Shown here piece by piece: positions 30,801 to 45,800 of a stretch of 64,000 bases of DNA. Made by a program: the position numbers and the translations under genes. This DNA comes from Hetaerina americana. Its lineage: Eukaryota; Arthropoda; Insecta; Odonata; Calopterygidae. The notes beneath the pieces are model-generated. The model had not been told where the DNA came from and made no database searches. It saw only the letters and a list, made by a program, of their open reading frames with translations. The stretch is from assembly GCA_022747635.1 (NCBI GenBank), contig JAKTNV010000012.1, forward strand, positions 124,001 to 188,000. Direction: 5' to 3'. How positions within the stretch are numbered: position 1 is the stretch's first letter; the number at the start of each line of letters is the position of its first letter.

Positions 30801-33800
30801 TGCTCATTCTTGCCTTTTTGGGCTTGGGGGACTGTTCGGTGTGCCACTCAAGAGCTTTGGGGTTTTGTTTCTGGGTCTTATTGAAAAATCCAGGTTTTAT
30901 TGCCAGTGATGACGCGGTCCAAATAATCAGGTTCATTTTCAATACTTTGCGAGAGCTCACTTGAAATTTCCACTCAGGTGGTCTTTTGGTTGTCTGACAA
31001 CACCATGTGCACGAGCTTGGCGCACACTTTCATCATCGCTAAATCTTCAGTAGCAATGCGAAACACAACAGCAGACTTACACAGTAGTAAGTTCAGTTCA
31101 TTGGTTTAATGGTCACCATCTTGATACTCAATCAATGGCCAGAGTCCAACAATTATCAAACACGAGCCACATTGGCGTCGTTTTTCCTGGTCGATGGCCG
31201 CCCAGAGTTTTGTTCATCGTGGACCTCTTCCCGGCCCTCCTTAAAGGCCTTTAACCACCTTGAAACTTGTGAGTTGGTCAGAGCAGAGTCCCGGTAAGCC
31301 TCGGGGAATCATTTTCTTTGTGTCCTCGAGAGATTTTTTCAGCAGAGCACAAAACTTAATCGCATGATGTTGCTTGATCGTCAATTTAATTTTTTTCTTG
31401 GCACGGTCAGTGTGTAGAAGTTAGCATTAACCTACGCCCTGCCACTTCCACAGCTTGGAGAGCCCTGAGAATGGTTTTGAAGCAATGATTAGAGTTCCCC
31501 CCTCTACTACCTGCTCCAAGGGGTTCGATCCCACTCCAACCAATAGGAGCAGGAGCGGCAAGGGAAATTTGATTGCATTACTTTCAGAACGCACCCTGTT
31601 TACATCCAGGAGAGAGAGAGGTCGCAAACAGTATGCATAAATTATAAAAAAAGGTGTGGAGATGCTAGATGAATGATTGAACAACACCTTTTAGAACAAA
31701 CTATTGTGCAAAATGTGTCTTTACAGTGGCAGACGGAAAGTTATGCTCCTCAAAAGTAATTCTTTATTTTTTGTAATGTTTTTGCATGTCTTTTTGGTTA
31801 ATTTTGTTTAGTAAAAAGTGTTTTCATTAGAAAATGTTACATATAATGTATTACTATTGTTTCCCTAAATCAAATTTTATTGCTAAAAAATTGTTCCTGT
31901 TTAGTAGACGGTTACAATTCCAATTCTTTTGTCAGACAATGTAAAATTCATGCCTTAATGTTACCTAATTCAGTTACTCTTCAATCGAAACAACTGCATG
32001 TGGATATCTTTGAAAATGGCTTCAAGATATTTTTTTCCCTCAGATGATACATTTGATTAATATACCCTCCACATATTTTGCTTGTACTGCTGGCTGAACG
32101 CGGCACTAAGAGGGTTAATAATATCATGGTGACTCCTATCGCTTTTTCCTCTGGGACATTTTTGAAAGTCTGAGCAAAGAAATCAGAAATAATATGACTG
32201 AACTCTAGCTGGGAAAAATGTGTGACAACAAGCAATACTGAGATATTACACAAATGAGTCCTCTGAATCAGCAAGCATGCAAATATTCCAGGAAATCCCT
32301 CCTCATCATGCCTTATGCAAAAAGTTGTGAAGTGAGTTATGTTAAAAAAATATTCTTACTGATTTTGTGAATTATTTGCAATTCCATGTGCTCATTGGGC
32401 ATGGTTCAACTGTATCTCGGCGACTCGTTGTATTTTTCATTGCATCTTTGTTTTGACATCATAGAAGCATGAGAATTGTTATGTTTAGATATACTTTGCT
32501 TTGTTTAAATTTAATTGCATTTGATCAGTTTGATTTCTTTTGCAAAATCCACCCTGTGGTAACCATCACATTAAGTTAACATTTATTTCCTGACTCCAAT
32601 CACCAAGCTAGCAACTTACTTCATAAACTCCCACATGGTCATTAGGATGTATTTTTTGTTCTTCTCTGTGACCAGGTCCAAAGTACAAAGTTAGTATAAG
32701 AAGTATCTGGGAGAGCTTCTGAAAAGTAATTATTTCAGGTGATGTTGTAATGCCTAAAAATTCCTCCCGTGTACTTTCCTTGAGCGTCGACACACTTATG
32801 CTGTGGGCTTTTCCGTGACTCAAAGGTTCCCTGGTAGGTGGTGCCTGGAATGTCCTTGAGGGTATGCGTGCAAGCTTCTTTGATGGCACTCGGTCCTATG
32901 GTGGTGTCCTTTGAGGGACGAGTTCACTTTTGGGAATTGGAAATTGTCTGTTGGTTCCAAGTCGGGACTTTTGAGTGGGTTGGGGAATTGTCGAGATGCC
33001 ATTGCAGAAGGGCTTCGCAAGCAGACACTCGACTCAGCTCTTGGTCATCTGGCTAGACCTTCAGGACAAGTTTAACACAGATCATTCACTTCACCAAATT
33101 TTCAGAGATAATGCATTGCACTGTAATCTTACCAATGCTAACACAATCCCAGATCATGTGCACATTTAAGCAATGGTGTGAATTCATCCTTTTAAGGTCA
33201 TGTTGAGGTCATTGGATCTTGGTGTAGATCCAGAGCAGGACTCGTCCTCTACACCCTCATAGCCATCTTTAAGGAGCTTGTGCCACTTAAAAAATATCAG
33301 TTTGTGTCATGTTTTCATCTTTGAACACTTAGCAAATCATGCTCAACGTCTCCCTACCCAAATTCTCCAGTCCAACAAAACATTTGAGAGCGTACCGCTG
33401 TTCAATCGATCCCTGTGTTTTGCACTGGCACCGAGTCACTCGAAAGAGGTCCACTAAAAACGCAATCTAGCATAAAGGAACACTGGTAGGTGATAGGTGC
33501 TTGGAACTTGTTGAAGATTATACCCTCAAGCACCGAGCCTGCGTGTTGGAAGCTTGCTGCCACATGCGTTCACGTCAGAAAAAAATTATTCTCAATACTT
33601 TTTTTCTATACCATATATATCTTTACCGTTTCAGTTTGGGTTCTGCCATGGTCATGTAATAAATGCATCTAGTGGGAAGGTTTATAGAAATTTTTTTAAT
33701 GCACATATTATTATTGACAGGTCCTCTCTTTTCTATAATCTATCCATTCTTTACCTCTGTGAAGATTTTAGTCCATATCCCTTTAATGAGGGTTTCCACT

Positions 33801-36800
33801 TCATCTGGAAATAAGGGGATCGAGATGGTGCGGGGGCTAACGTACTGGCTTCCCACCCTGAGGGCGCGGGTTCAAATCCCGGCGGTGTTGAATATTTTTC
33901 AGAGGTATCTCGATCCCTACTAGCGGTGCTTTGTGGAGGGCACTTTGAGTGAGTACGCCGTCCGTCGGATGGGACGTTAAGCCGCGGACCCCTTGGCGCC
34001 TTTCGTAAAGAGTAGGCTAATGCCGACGCCGGGTTTCTCTCCACCCTTCATCCTTTCCTGTCCTTCCCCTATGGCGCAAATGACCTTAGCTGTCGGTCGC
34101 CTCCCCTCAAAACTACTACTACTCTAGAAATAAAATATGTATCTGACTGATAGAATTTTGATATCATGGGATGAGTAGGTTGGACTTGACATGTATTATT
34201 GTAAACTTGGGTATTACCAGTCAGAGACCGTTATTTGCAATTCTCGCATCAATATTTACAAGTTCTTGACACCAGCGTTTTAAAATGAAGAGAATGCATC
34301 AATTTGATATCATTCTTTTCAGGAGGATTTCCTGATGGAGGAGAAGAAGCGGAAATTTGATGATCGAGGGAGTGGAGATTTTAGTGAGTATTTATGCATC
34401 ATTGATGGATTATTTATGATTATTCCTAATGCACTGATGTGTGAAATGTATGGTGTGCCCATTTGAAGAGGGGTGTTTGACAAATTAGGAGACATTTTAT
34501 TTTTTAACCGCTCTTGATCAAAATGTTGGCCTTTCATTGATCACTGTTGTCATTTCATAGTTCATTTCCAAAAGAATAACGCTATCAGTGTTGTAGGTTG
34601 TGTCAAATATGTGTGTCAAATTATTGCTTAATATGTGCAACAGTTGGCTGCCACAGTTAATGCCAAGTTGACAAAACTAGGTTTTAGGTAGTTGAAGAGC
34701 AGTATGTCCTTGAGAGAACTTGCAATATCCCTCAAGGATATATTGCGTATTTATACTTTGTATGTACCTCATATTAGTATACTTGTAGGGAAGTGGGCAA
34801 TGGGGGCAAATGTAGTCGAGAGAATCCTGCTGGTATCCGTAAATTTCCAAGATAATGTCAGTATAATGTTTATTCTTGAGACATGACTCATTTAATGAAT
34901 GTAAATGCCATTAATGAGGCTTCTAAGGAGAAGGGCCACAAGATGGTTCAAGTCTTGCATGAATAAAAATGATAGGTGAAGCATTAAAATTTGATATTAC
35001 TACCTTGATCAAAAAGTTCCCGGAATTTATTCAGAAAATTAAAAATACAAGTTTATTCATCTAAATCTATATTGTCCCCTTCAAAGTAATCCCCATCGAC
35101 TGCAACACACTTATGCCAGCGCTTGATCCAATCCTCGAAACATTTTTTATATTCGGTTTTCGGTATGTCCATCAGTGCTTCCTGCGATTTTTCCATTACT
35201 TCCTCTCGGCTGCTAAAACGCGTTCCCCGTAATGGTTTTTTAACTCGATTGAACAGAAAGAAGTCACAGGGAGCCAAATCAGGTGAATTCGGTGGCTGTT
35301 GGATGGTATTTGTTGCATTTTTCGTCAAAAAATTACGAATAATGATAGCACTGTGCGACGGTGCGTTATCATGGTGCAATATCCACGAGTTTTCTGCCCA
35401 CATTTCTGGTCTCTTTTGGCGAATTGCTTCACGCAAACGTCTCATAACGCCCAAATAATACTTGTTTACTGTCTGGCAAAAATTCATGATGCACTACACC
35501 GTTGTAATCCATGAAAACCGTCAGCATTGCCTTCTTTTTTGACTGAAAACGACGTGGTTTTTTTGGTCTCGGCTCATTTGGTGAACGCCATTCACTTGCC
35601 TGATGTCTGGATTGCGTGTCGTACTCATAAACCCACGTCTCGTCTCCAGTAATGATCCTTTTGATGAATGTGGGATCGGATTCAGCCTCGCAAATCATGT
35701 CTTTTGCGACGTCAACACGGTCTCTTTTTTGCATGAAATTGAGGTCTTTTGCTGCTACACGACGGAAACCCAAATCATTAACCACAATGTCTTGGGCGGA
35801 TCCATAGGCAATGTTCAAGTCCTCCGCTATTTCTCTGATGGTTAATTTGCGGTTATTGACCAACATTTCTTTTACTTTATCAATTTTTTCACCGACTTTC
35901 GATGTCGATGGTCTGCCACTGCGTTCATCATCTTCGATTGACTCACGACCACTTCTGAACCGCTCGTGCCACTGGTAAACGACGGTTTTTTTTAGAGAAT
36001 CGTTGCCGAAACACTTTTCCAACATTTCCAACGTCCGTGCGCCACTAAATCCGTTTTTTACGCAAAATTTAATTAGAGTTCGTTGTTGCAAATTTAAATC
36101 CATTTCTGCAATTGTAAAAAATCGCCAACACACACAGAGATAGATGTACTCTTGGCTACGTAACTTTTGCAAATGTCAAGTTATGACACTAAGATTTAAA
36201 GGGAATATCAACAACAGATGTACCAATTTAACAAAAAAAACAGAACTCAAATCGGAACGATGGGAGCGCCACACAGTGGTTATTCCGGGAACTTTTTGAT
36301 CAAGGTAGTATGCAATCGTATCAAAATAAACCTCCAGAAATATAAATATGAAACCCTGTAATTTGCATACCTACCTTGTGTTTTTTCATTGAATTTCACC
36401 AGCCTATTACAAAGACTGGATATTTTGGCGATGAAGTGCCTCAAAAGTATGTTATCAGAAGCAGTTCCCTTGGGGGCAGTTGTTTTCTGCTGCAAAATTA
36501 CCCGTTTGATTCAGATGTAAAAATAATTGTGCCTAAAGGAAAGCAGCCTTCCACATATTGATTTGATTCACAGCCAGGCAGCCAGTGTCTAACATTGCAA
36601 TAAACAACGAGGACAGTGATCTGGATAGTTTTCAAGTTTTTAGTCCTGTTGGATCATGAAAAAACTTGCAGTTTCAAATGGAACAAATTTTAAAGAAATG
36701 TATGTTCATTTTACTTTAAATGTTTAAATTGAAACAGTGGTTATGAGGTCTGTTCAAACTTTTCCCGAAACTATTTTACAGCATGCCTCCAGGGGGATAT

Positions 36801-39800
36801 TTTTTAATCCAATTGGTGGTGTTGTGTCCATAGAAACTTCCCGCACTCCTACCGTCAAGCACTTAGTTGATTAGTTACAGTCATCAATGTGACTATAGTT
36901 AATGAACATTGCTTGAAAGGGGTGTCTGTGGAACATGGCAAGAAGTCGGACACATGAAGTAGAGGTCTTTAATGGAGCAGCTTTGTGTTCTGTGAAATTC
37001 AGTGTAAAATTGTCCAATTCCATCATGGAAATTTTGGATGTAAAGAGTTGATTATCAAGGCGAGGATGCTATGGAACATAGGATGAGTGGTTCAGAAAGG
37101 GGCGGCAATCTGTGGAAGATGACTAGCATTCAGGAAGACCATCAACGTTTGCTGATGAGAGAGTGAACCCTCTCGTTCATGCAAATGCATATTTGATTGT
37201 CAGGGAACTTACCTAAGATTAAGATGTTGGATTTATTCATGCTGTGGAGTCACCTTCAACTTTGTGCCTCGTCTGATGCCAGCACACCAGAAATAACATC
37301 CATTTCAAGTCTGTCAGGAACAATTTGATCGAGCTGAAGAGGATGAATTCTTCTTCTCCGGAATCATTTCAGGAATAATGGGTTTTTTTTGTATGACAAA
37401 AAAACAGAAGTGCAATCTTCACAATGGATTGGTGAACCATCCCTTCACTCCAGAAAAGCTTGACAAGTTTGCTCAAATGTCAGGGTGATGTAGACTGTTT
37501 TTATATGCAAAGGGGGTATTGCATCACGAATCCCTGCCTAAAGGCCAGACAGCACAGGTGTATACCTGGGGGTTATGAAACGCCTAAGGAAGAGAAATGG
37601 GCAAAAGTGGTGCGTACATAGGAGGAGTGGCAAGTGGTTTTTCTGCCATGCCAGCAAGCTGCTGTGCTATCCTTCCCACCTTACTTGCCAGTCCTGGCCC
37701 CATGTGACTTAATTCTCTTCCCCAAACTAAAAAGGCTGCTCAAAGAAAAAACATTTGCCGCAATTCCAGAGAAAAATTCGATGCAGGACCTTACTATGAG
37801 CATTCCGGGACTGTTTCAACCAGTTGAAACACCTTGGGGGTAAGTGTATGTGTTGCGAAGGAGATTACTTGGAAGGGGACCCTGACCAATAATTTGTCAG
37901 TGTAGTACGTTTTTTGTGATAACTAAAGTTAGGGAAATTTTTGAACAGACCTCATATCCTTGAAATAATTTTTTTTCCTTTGGTATTAAGTACCCACAAA
38001 ATCTTTGGATTACAAACTATATTTTTTGAAAAAATGTCTTTTCTCCTGTTTGGAGACTTTTTTTAGTTTCATCCTAAGGCTCAAATTTTTAAATATGATT
38101 GTTTTTATCCGAGAGTGATATTCTTGTCTCTTTGTGCCTTACCAGTTTCAGAGCCTTTCAAGGGTTTTATCACTGAAGTTCTTGAGCAAGATAAGGGTGA
38201 AGGATTGATCAGTCTACCATTGGCAGATGTAAGTCCACATTTCAAATCAATCTCATTATGTGATTAATTAAAATTATTAGTAAGTCTTGTTAATCAGTTG
38301 CTAGTTCTTTGTGATTCTGCATGGTGTCTTACTGCGGACATGTCACTGAGAATGTGTCAGGTCATTGAAATATGCAGTCAAATTGGTGTGGTGTTCAGTG
38401 TTGTGGATGTTATTGCGAGGCAGCATGTCTGTCAAAAGCATCAATGGGTGTGCTTCTCAAATAGGCCTTTTTTTTGCTTTTTTTCAGTCCCAGCTGTGGT
38501 GGGACCAAAAAAAAGCACAACAAAATAATGCATTTTTTCTCTGGTAATAGTTGGTGTATGATATCAGGGTCACAGGCATAAACCCACCTTTAGTCACCTC
38601 TAAGCAATTTTATAGAAAATCATTGTTATTTAAAGTGCCATTGTGGTTGCGGGGATGTCTTTGTTCCTCTGTCCAGATATAGGGGATAAATTTTCCATCA
38701 TTAGAAGTCTTGAAGTTATTGATAATAATAACAGGTTAATATTAGTTTTTGTCCTAGAGCTGTGCTGGCGGGAGTAATAATTATTGCTCCTGGTAGGGTC
38801 ACCCATGCCAGATAGGTCGAAGGTTACGAGCCAGACGAAAGGTAGTCCACGCAGCGTCTGTTCCTCAGTGAGGCGGCTGCAATGGCGTCTGACCCCAGTG
38901 GGGCGGCCAGTAAGTGATGGTGTCACGTTAAAAACACTATTGAGTAAGGCAACGGGAAACCACCTCAATTATCATTCCCTAGAAAAATATGATGGACAAT
39001 AGAGATATTTTGAGTCCTGGCAACCACGGGGCTCGGCCCAATCGGCCGTGTGTCGTGCCCGGCAGCGGGGGAGGCAAGGCTTCCGCGGTCGTCATCCCAC
39101 GAAACCCTTGCAAGGGAAAACCAGCCGCAGCAGGACAGAAGACGCAGGAGAAGAACACAAAATTAGTTAGAATAGGAACGTGGAATGTTAGGACAATGAT
39201 GAGGACAGGGAAATTGGAGAATGTTAAGCGAGAGATGGAAAGGGGAAATATAGATATTTTAGGTCTATGCGAGGTGAGATGGAAAGATAGCGGGGATTAC
39301 TGGAGTGATAAGTATAGAATAATATACAGCGGTGGGGACGAGAGCCAACGAGGGGTTGCCATAGTATTAAATGAAGAGGTAGGAAGAAGCGTAGTCAACA
39401 TAGAGCAGGTAACGGATAGAATACTACTAGTGGAGATAAAAGCAGAACCGACGAACTTAGTTATTATTCAGGTATACATGCCACCGAGCAACCATAAGGA
39501 AGAAGAGGTCGATAAGATATACGATCAGTTAGAGGACATGATCGCGTGTGTTCCTGCAGGGAAACATTTGACAGTGATGGGGGATTGGAATGCGACGGTA
39601 GGCGAAGGAAGAGATGGTGATGAGGTGGGCAACTACGGTTTGGGCACGAGGAATGACCGCGGGGAGAAAGCAGTTGAGTTCTGCAGGAGACAGGGGTTAG
39701 TCATCACCAACACTTGGTTTAGACACCACAAAAGACGCAGGTATACATGGAAAATGCCAGGTGACTCAGGAAGATATCAGCTAGATTATATCCTGGTTAG

Positions 39801-42800
39801 ACACAGGTTTAGGAATAGTGTGATAAATTCCCACAGCTTTCCGGGAGCGGATGCGGACTCAGGCCACAATTTAGTTGTTATGAAATGTAGCGTACGTTTC
39901 AAAAAGATAAGGCAGGGGCGGCGAGTTAGAAAATGGAATGTAGAAGCATTAAATGGGTTGAAAAGGAAGGAATACAAACAGGCGGTAGAGAATATCATGG
40001 AGGATGGTAAAGGGCTTATTACTATCGAAGAAAAATGGGAAATGATCAAAAAAGGGTTGTCTAAAGCCGCAAAAGACACTATTGGAACCGTGAACGCTAA
40101 AAGGACTAGGAAACCATGGATCACGGATGAGATGATTACAAAGATGGATGAGCGGCGAAAATGGAAGAATATAAATACAGAATTAGGCAAAATGAAGTAC
40201 AAAGAATTGAACAATAAATTGAGGCGGGCAACAAATAAGGCAAAAGACGCATGGTGGAAGACGCAGTGCGAGGATATGGAAAGTCTTCAGAGGAAGGGTG
40301 AAATCGGTGCGCTGTACAGCAAAGTTAAATCGTTATCGGGAAGTAAGAAAGGAAGAGCTATGCTAATAGTTAGAGATAAGGCGGGTAAGGTAATAGTTGA
40401 CGCAGGAAAGATCCAAGAGAGATGGAAGGAGTATATAGAAGAACTGTATAGTAAAGAACTCAGACCAACACAGTTAGACATTGAAAAAGAAAATGACGTA
40501 GAGGAAGACAGCTTAGGTCCAGGCATACTAGACAATGAGATAGAAAGGGCATTAAGGGAGATGAAACTAAATAAGGCCGTAGGGGTAGATAACATTCCCG
40601 TGGAACTTTTAAAATGCTTAGGAAAATGTGGGAGGAAGAGGCTATATGAGCTGATCCGTAGCATTTATGAGGAGGGAATCTGGCCGGAAGACTTTTTGAA
40701 AGCAGTTTTAGTTCCGATTCCGAAAAAGGTAAAGGCCACGTCATGTGAGGACTATAGGACAATTAGTTTGATATCCCACGCAGCTAAAGTTGTTTTCAGG
40801 ATCATAAACAAAAGGATAGAGAGTAGGGCAAATGATTACTTAGGGGATGATCAGTTTGGGTTTAGGAAGGGGAGAGGTACGCGTGATGCCATTGCAGTAA
40901 TGAGATTATTAATCGAGAGGAATATAGAACACAACCAGGAGGTATTTGCCTGTTTCGTAGATTTCGAAAAAGCGTTTGATAGAGTGAATTGGGAAAAACT
41001 AATGAGTATATTGCAGAAAATAGGAATAGATTGGAGGGAAAGGAGGCAAATCCGCAACCTGTACATGTCTCAGACTGCTCAGGTGCGGGTGGGAAACGGG
41101 GAGTCAGGATGGGCAGTGTTAGGAAGGGGTGTAAGGCAGGGTTGCCCATTATCACCGTTGCTGTTCAACCTGTATGCAGAGGAAATGATCAAAGAGGCAT
41201 GGGAAGAACTAGAGGTAGGAATGAAAGTGGGCGGGGAATTCGTAAAATCAGTTAGGTTTGCTGATGACCAAGCTTTAGTTTGTCAGTCAGCCAAGGGGCT
41301 GCAAGCATTGCTGAGTGAATTGGAAATTCAGTGCGACAGGTATGGGATGAGAATCAACATTAATAAAACAAAGGTTATGCGATTTTCTAGAAAGAAAAAG
41401 GGCAAGCTTAACATTAAAATAGGAGGGCAAAAAATAGAGCAGGTAGAACAGTTTACGTATCTCGGTAGTGTTTTGGACCAACACGGTCAAAGTAGTAGGG
41501 ACGTCAGGAGAAGAATTGCGCTAGGCAAAGAGGCTTTCACGAGGAGGAGGGAGTTGATGACGGGGACTTAGAGTAAGGATGTTAAGAAAAGACTCGTAAA
41601 AACTTTGATATGGAGCGTAGCTATGTACGGCGCGGAAACGTGGTCATTGAAGCAGGAGGATAGACGTAGACTGGAGGCTTTTGAAATGTGGGTGTGGAGA
41701 AGAATGGAGAAGGTGAAATGGACAGAGAAGAAAACAAATGAGGAAGTACTTGGTATGGTGGGCGAAGAGAGGGGTTTGTTGGGAGCAATCCTATGGAGGC
41801 AGGAAAAGTGGATGAAGGGGGTGTTGACCGGCAGTGGGATGTTGAAGACTGTGATAGAGGGTAGAATGTTGGGCAAAAGAGGAAAGGGAAGGAACAGGAT
41901 AGGGATGTTGGATGGGATGAAGGGCGGAAGAAAGTACTCAGAGATGAAGAGGGACCTGGTGTAGAGTAGAATTTAGGGTTGTGTTTTGTTAGTAGTCACA
42001 AAATATTTGTTTGGTAGTTGTGTCCATCGAAAAACCTACCTTAACCGGTAGATTACCTTAAAAAAAATAAGTTTTTGTAGTCTGAATGTCAGAAAAATGT
42101 TCACAGTCGTCCTTGGTTGCTGCCATTAGAAGTGAATGAGAAAACTGTGGGACTGTCCATGTGGCGTTGATGGGAATAATATCTCCCGAGTTGCTGAGAG
42201 CCAATGTTAGAGAGGGTTTTGTATTTGAAGGCGTTAAAATATTTCACGAGTCATACTCGCATGTAAATGAGGTAAAGCAAAGGTCCAATTGGTGTTATTT
42301 CCACCAGCATGTAAAACTTGGGAATCACCCTCTTCTGGAAAACTGGGAATTTGGTGGATATTCTGGTCTATAAAGAATGAAGGGCACACTTCACTTCACG
42401 GGAAAGTTCTTAGCCTCTCAATTGCGGGTGTATTCATGAGACTTGTTAGATATGCCTAGGTATTCTTTGTTCTTCACAAATACTGTCATGTTTGACCCTT
42501 AATTAAGAGACATTGTAATGGAAACAATTGTTTTGCAGCAGGAGGTAAGGACGAGGAGTCATGTAGGACTAAAGTCTCTTTTACATGGAACTCAAGCAGT
42601 TGGTACTAACACCTATAAGAGGAAATAATGTACTTGATCTATTAGCTAAAAAGTTGTTGGTAGGTGTCCTAAATATTGCAATGGTTATAGTGACCACTGT
42701 GTAGTGTAATTGAAAGTCAATGTGATAATTGGGAAAAGTTAGATACTCAAAAGAAAGATTTACTTGTTCGACCAGGTTGATTATGATGTATTAAGGCGAG

Positions 42801-45800
42801 GGTCGTAGCAGTCTTCAAGGATTATTTTAAGAGAGTAGTAGCTGCGGAGAACGTGAGTGAACATGTGTGGTACCTTGCTTGTGTTATGCAGTCTGCGTTA
42901 GAAAAATACATACCTAGGAAGTTAAAAAGTCAAGAGGGTGGAACCTAGATGCTACAAGTACTCGAAAGCAAAATGGCATGGTATTTGAAAATGAGGAGAG
43001 CATACAAGGACAAGTGTAGCTATAAATGAAATTTAAAAATATAAAACAGGTAAAGCATTAGCTAGGAAAGCATGTCACCAGGCGCAAAAGAATTTAAAAA
43101 TAATTAAGTAAATATCTGGACAATAACTCATAAGCACTTGAATCCTATTCATGGGAGGTTGAGGGAAATAAGTCGACAGTACCAATTTAAAATAGAAATG
43201 GGGAAAAACAGTGCCAGTAGAGAAAAAGTTAGTACACTAAACCATTGTTTTCATTGCACTTTTTAATCCCCCGCCGGAAAAATTTTGAGTTGCTACCTGA
43301 TCACTTCCATGAGCCTGTCTCTGAAATTGTGATGTCTTCTCTTGGAGTTAAATGGCATCTTACAGATACAAGTCCAAACAAATTCGGTAAAATCCCTGCT
43401 CCCTCATCAAATCCCTGCTTGTGTGTAAATAATGATGGTATCCGAATTGGTTTTGTATTTATAATATTTAATACATCCTTAAATGATCACCTAGCACCCA
43501 AGAACTGGAAAGTAGCCAATGCATGCCCATGTATGAATAAGGCACAACAGAAGATGTGAGAAATTACCATCCCGTCCCCCTCCCATCTATCTCATACAAA
43601 ATTGTAGGGCACGTAATTATAATTTCAACAGGCCATGAACAAAGGTTCGTAATGGATCATCTGACCAAGTGAGCAGCTCATCGGGTGGCCCACAAGGAAG
43701 TGTCCACTATTGTTCCATTTATACAATAAATACATCAGTTATCAAGTTTCAAGTAAACTGAGTCTATTTCCTGACAAAGCAATGGTATATAGGGACATTA
43801 AGACATGAATTTAAAGAAATTTTCGATGAATATTTGGTGGAAGGGTATTTCACCCTTACACCTTACCTTAAACTTACAGCACACAGGAAAGCAGCATAAA
43901 AAACATAGAATCGGTAAAATATTTTGTTGTTATCATAACTAAGGACATATCCTGGGGAAAACTAGTTGACCATAGGTTGAGATAGAGGCTAAATTTACCG
44001 TGTAAATTTTAGGCAGGTTACTTATCCAAATATGTGACAGACACATCACGGGCCCCGACTACCTCTGGGAAATCTGATCACCAACGTAAAATCAGGGAGA
44101 AAAATGGTGGATTGGATAGATTTAAAATGCTGTTTTTTCCTCATACCATAACAAATCAAAATGGACATTACAGCAATCTCTCAGGAGATGACTGGCATTT
44201 GTAGTGTATATATTTTGTCGATATCCTGAATGTTATTTTTGTATTTGATGGTCCCATCTTTTTAACAGTTCTCCTGCATGATTTGAATATGCAAGGTCCG
44301 TCCCAAAAGTAGTATGACTGAGTTGACTAAAGGAATTCATTGCCAGAATTGATGCATTCACTCAAAAGTCTAGGAAGCAGCACCCTTTTGCATCCACATG
44401 CCACTTCCAGCAAGTTTTCCATGACTCGTATGCCTTCTGGAAGGCGGTGCCTGGAATGCTGCTGAGCTCCCCGGCCTGTTGTAACACTTCCATCAAGCCA
44501 TGGCATCCTTTCAGCAAGGATTTGAGGTGGGAAAGAGGAAGAAGTCTGGTAGGGGATTGTCTAAAAAATTTAAATCCTCACTCACATGTTCAAGAAGCTC
44601 TTGGTATATACACAAGCGAGTTTCCTTTTATTCGTTCAAGAGCACTTACAGCACCCACTTCGCATACACCTTTCGCATGCCCATGTTTTCGGGCACCAAT
44701 CAATGCACATCACTTTAAGGGATGGAGGGAAGTTCTTCAGAAACTATGCAAACATTCAATCTGCGATCCCTGTCCAAGAAAGCCTTCACTGTTACAAGTT
44801 CTTAGTCAATTTTTGAGGTCAAAGGATGTCCTGAACGTTCGGCATCTATAACATCTTCTCTGCCCTCCCGAAACAACTTGTGCCTCTCAAAAGCACCCAT
44901 TCTATGGCGTTAACACCATAAGCTACCTTGAGCATGTCCTGAGTCTCTTTCCTGGTTTTGCCCAGTTTCATGCAAAATTTGCTGGCGTAGTGCATTTCCA
45001 ATAATCAGCTCAAAACAGAACGTAATGAGGTTACATTGTGAGGGTTTCGAAAACCAGCAATCCACACTCCAGATAGGCCAACTGCCACAGGCCTCCTGCC
45101 TTTCCGGAGACTCCCCTCCCTTGAACCTAGCCAGAGAAACCGCCGTCCATCCTTGCGTTTACCCAGGAAAAAATAAGTCCTACTTCTTTTGAGACAGACC
45201 TTGTACATATCTTGTTATTGAATATTGTTCCATATAATAACCCCTTTTTGTGTGATTAACTTAGTTTAAGCTTATTCCCAAACTGATATTTGTGTAGATG
45301 AGTAATGATTGTGATTTTGTATGTATGGCTTGTAACCTGACATCCCCCACCACATGCCTTGTAGGGTCTAGCGAAGATGCAGATAAAATGGCCTCTACCA
45401 CCTTTGTTCGATGACATTGACTTCTTATGAGCACTTAAGCAGTTAGTGAGGTGTACTACCAATCGCTCCTTAAATTGGCTTACCTTTGGTTTTTGAGGCC
45501 TCTAAAATCTCTATTGCTGCACAGTCATCTCGTACGGAAAGTAAAAATCCCTCAATTTCCATTCACTTTAGTGGTAACGTTCATTGCTATGAAGGGAAAT
45601 GGTTTTCTCCTCTGCAAGCCGGGTCTGCTTTCACCAATTTTTTTGACCAGGTCCTTTAGAAGTTACGAACAGTACTCCCCAGTTATTTTTTTAACCTTTT
45701 CAAGACAATCAACAGAGTTTTCTTTGCATCCCAAAAAATGTCTGGTGTCTAACGGCGGATCCATTTTACATCCATTGTCATATATCAATGCTTAATATTA

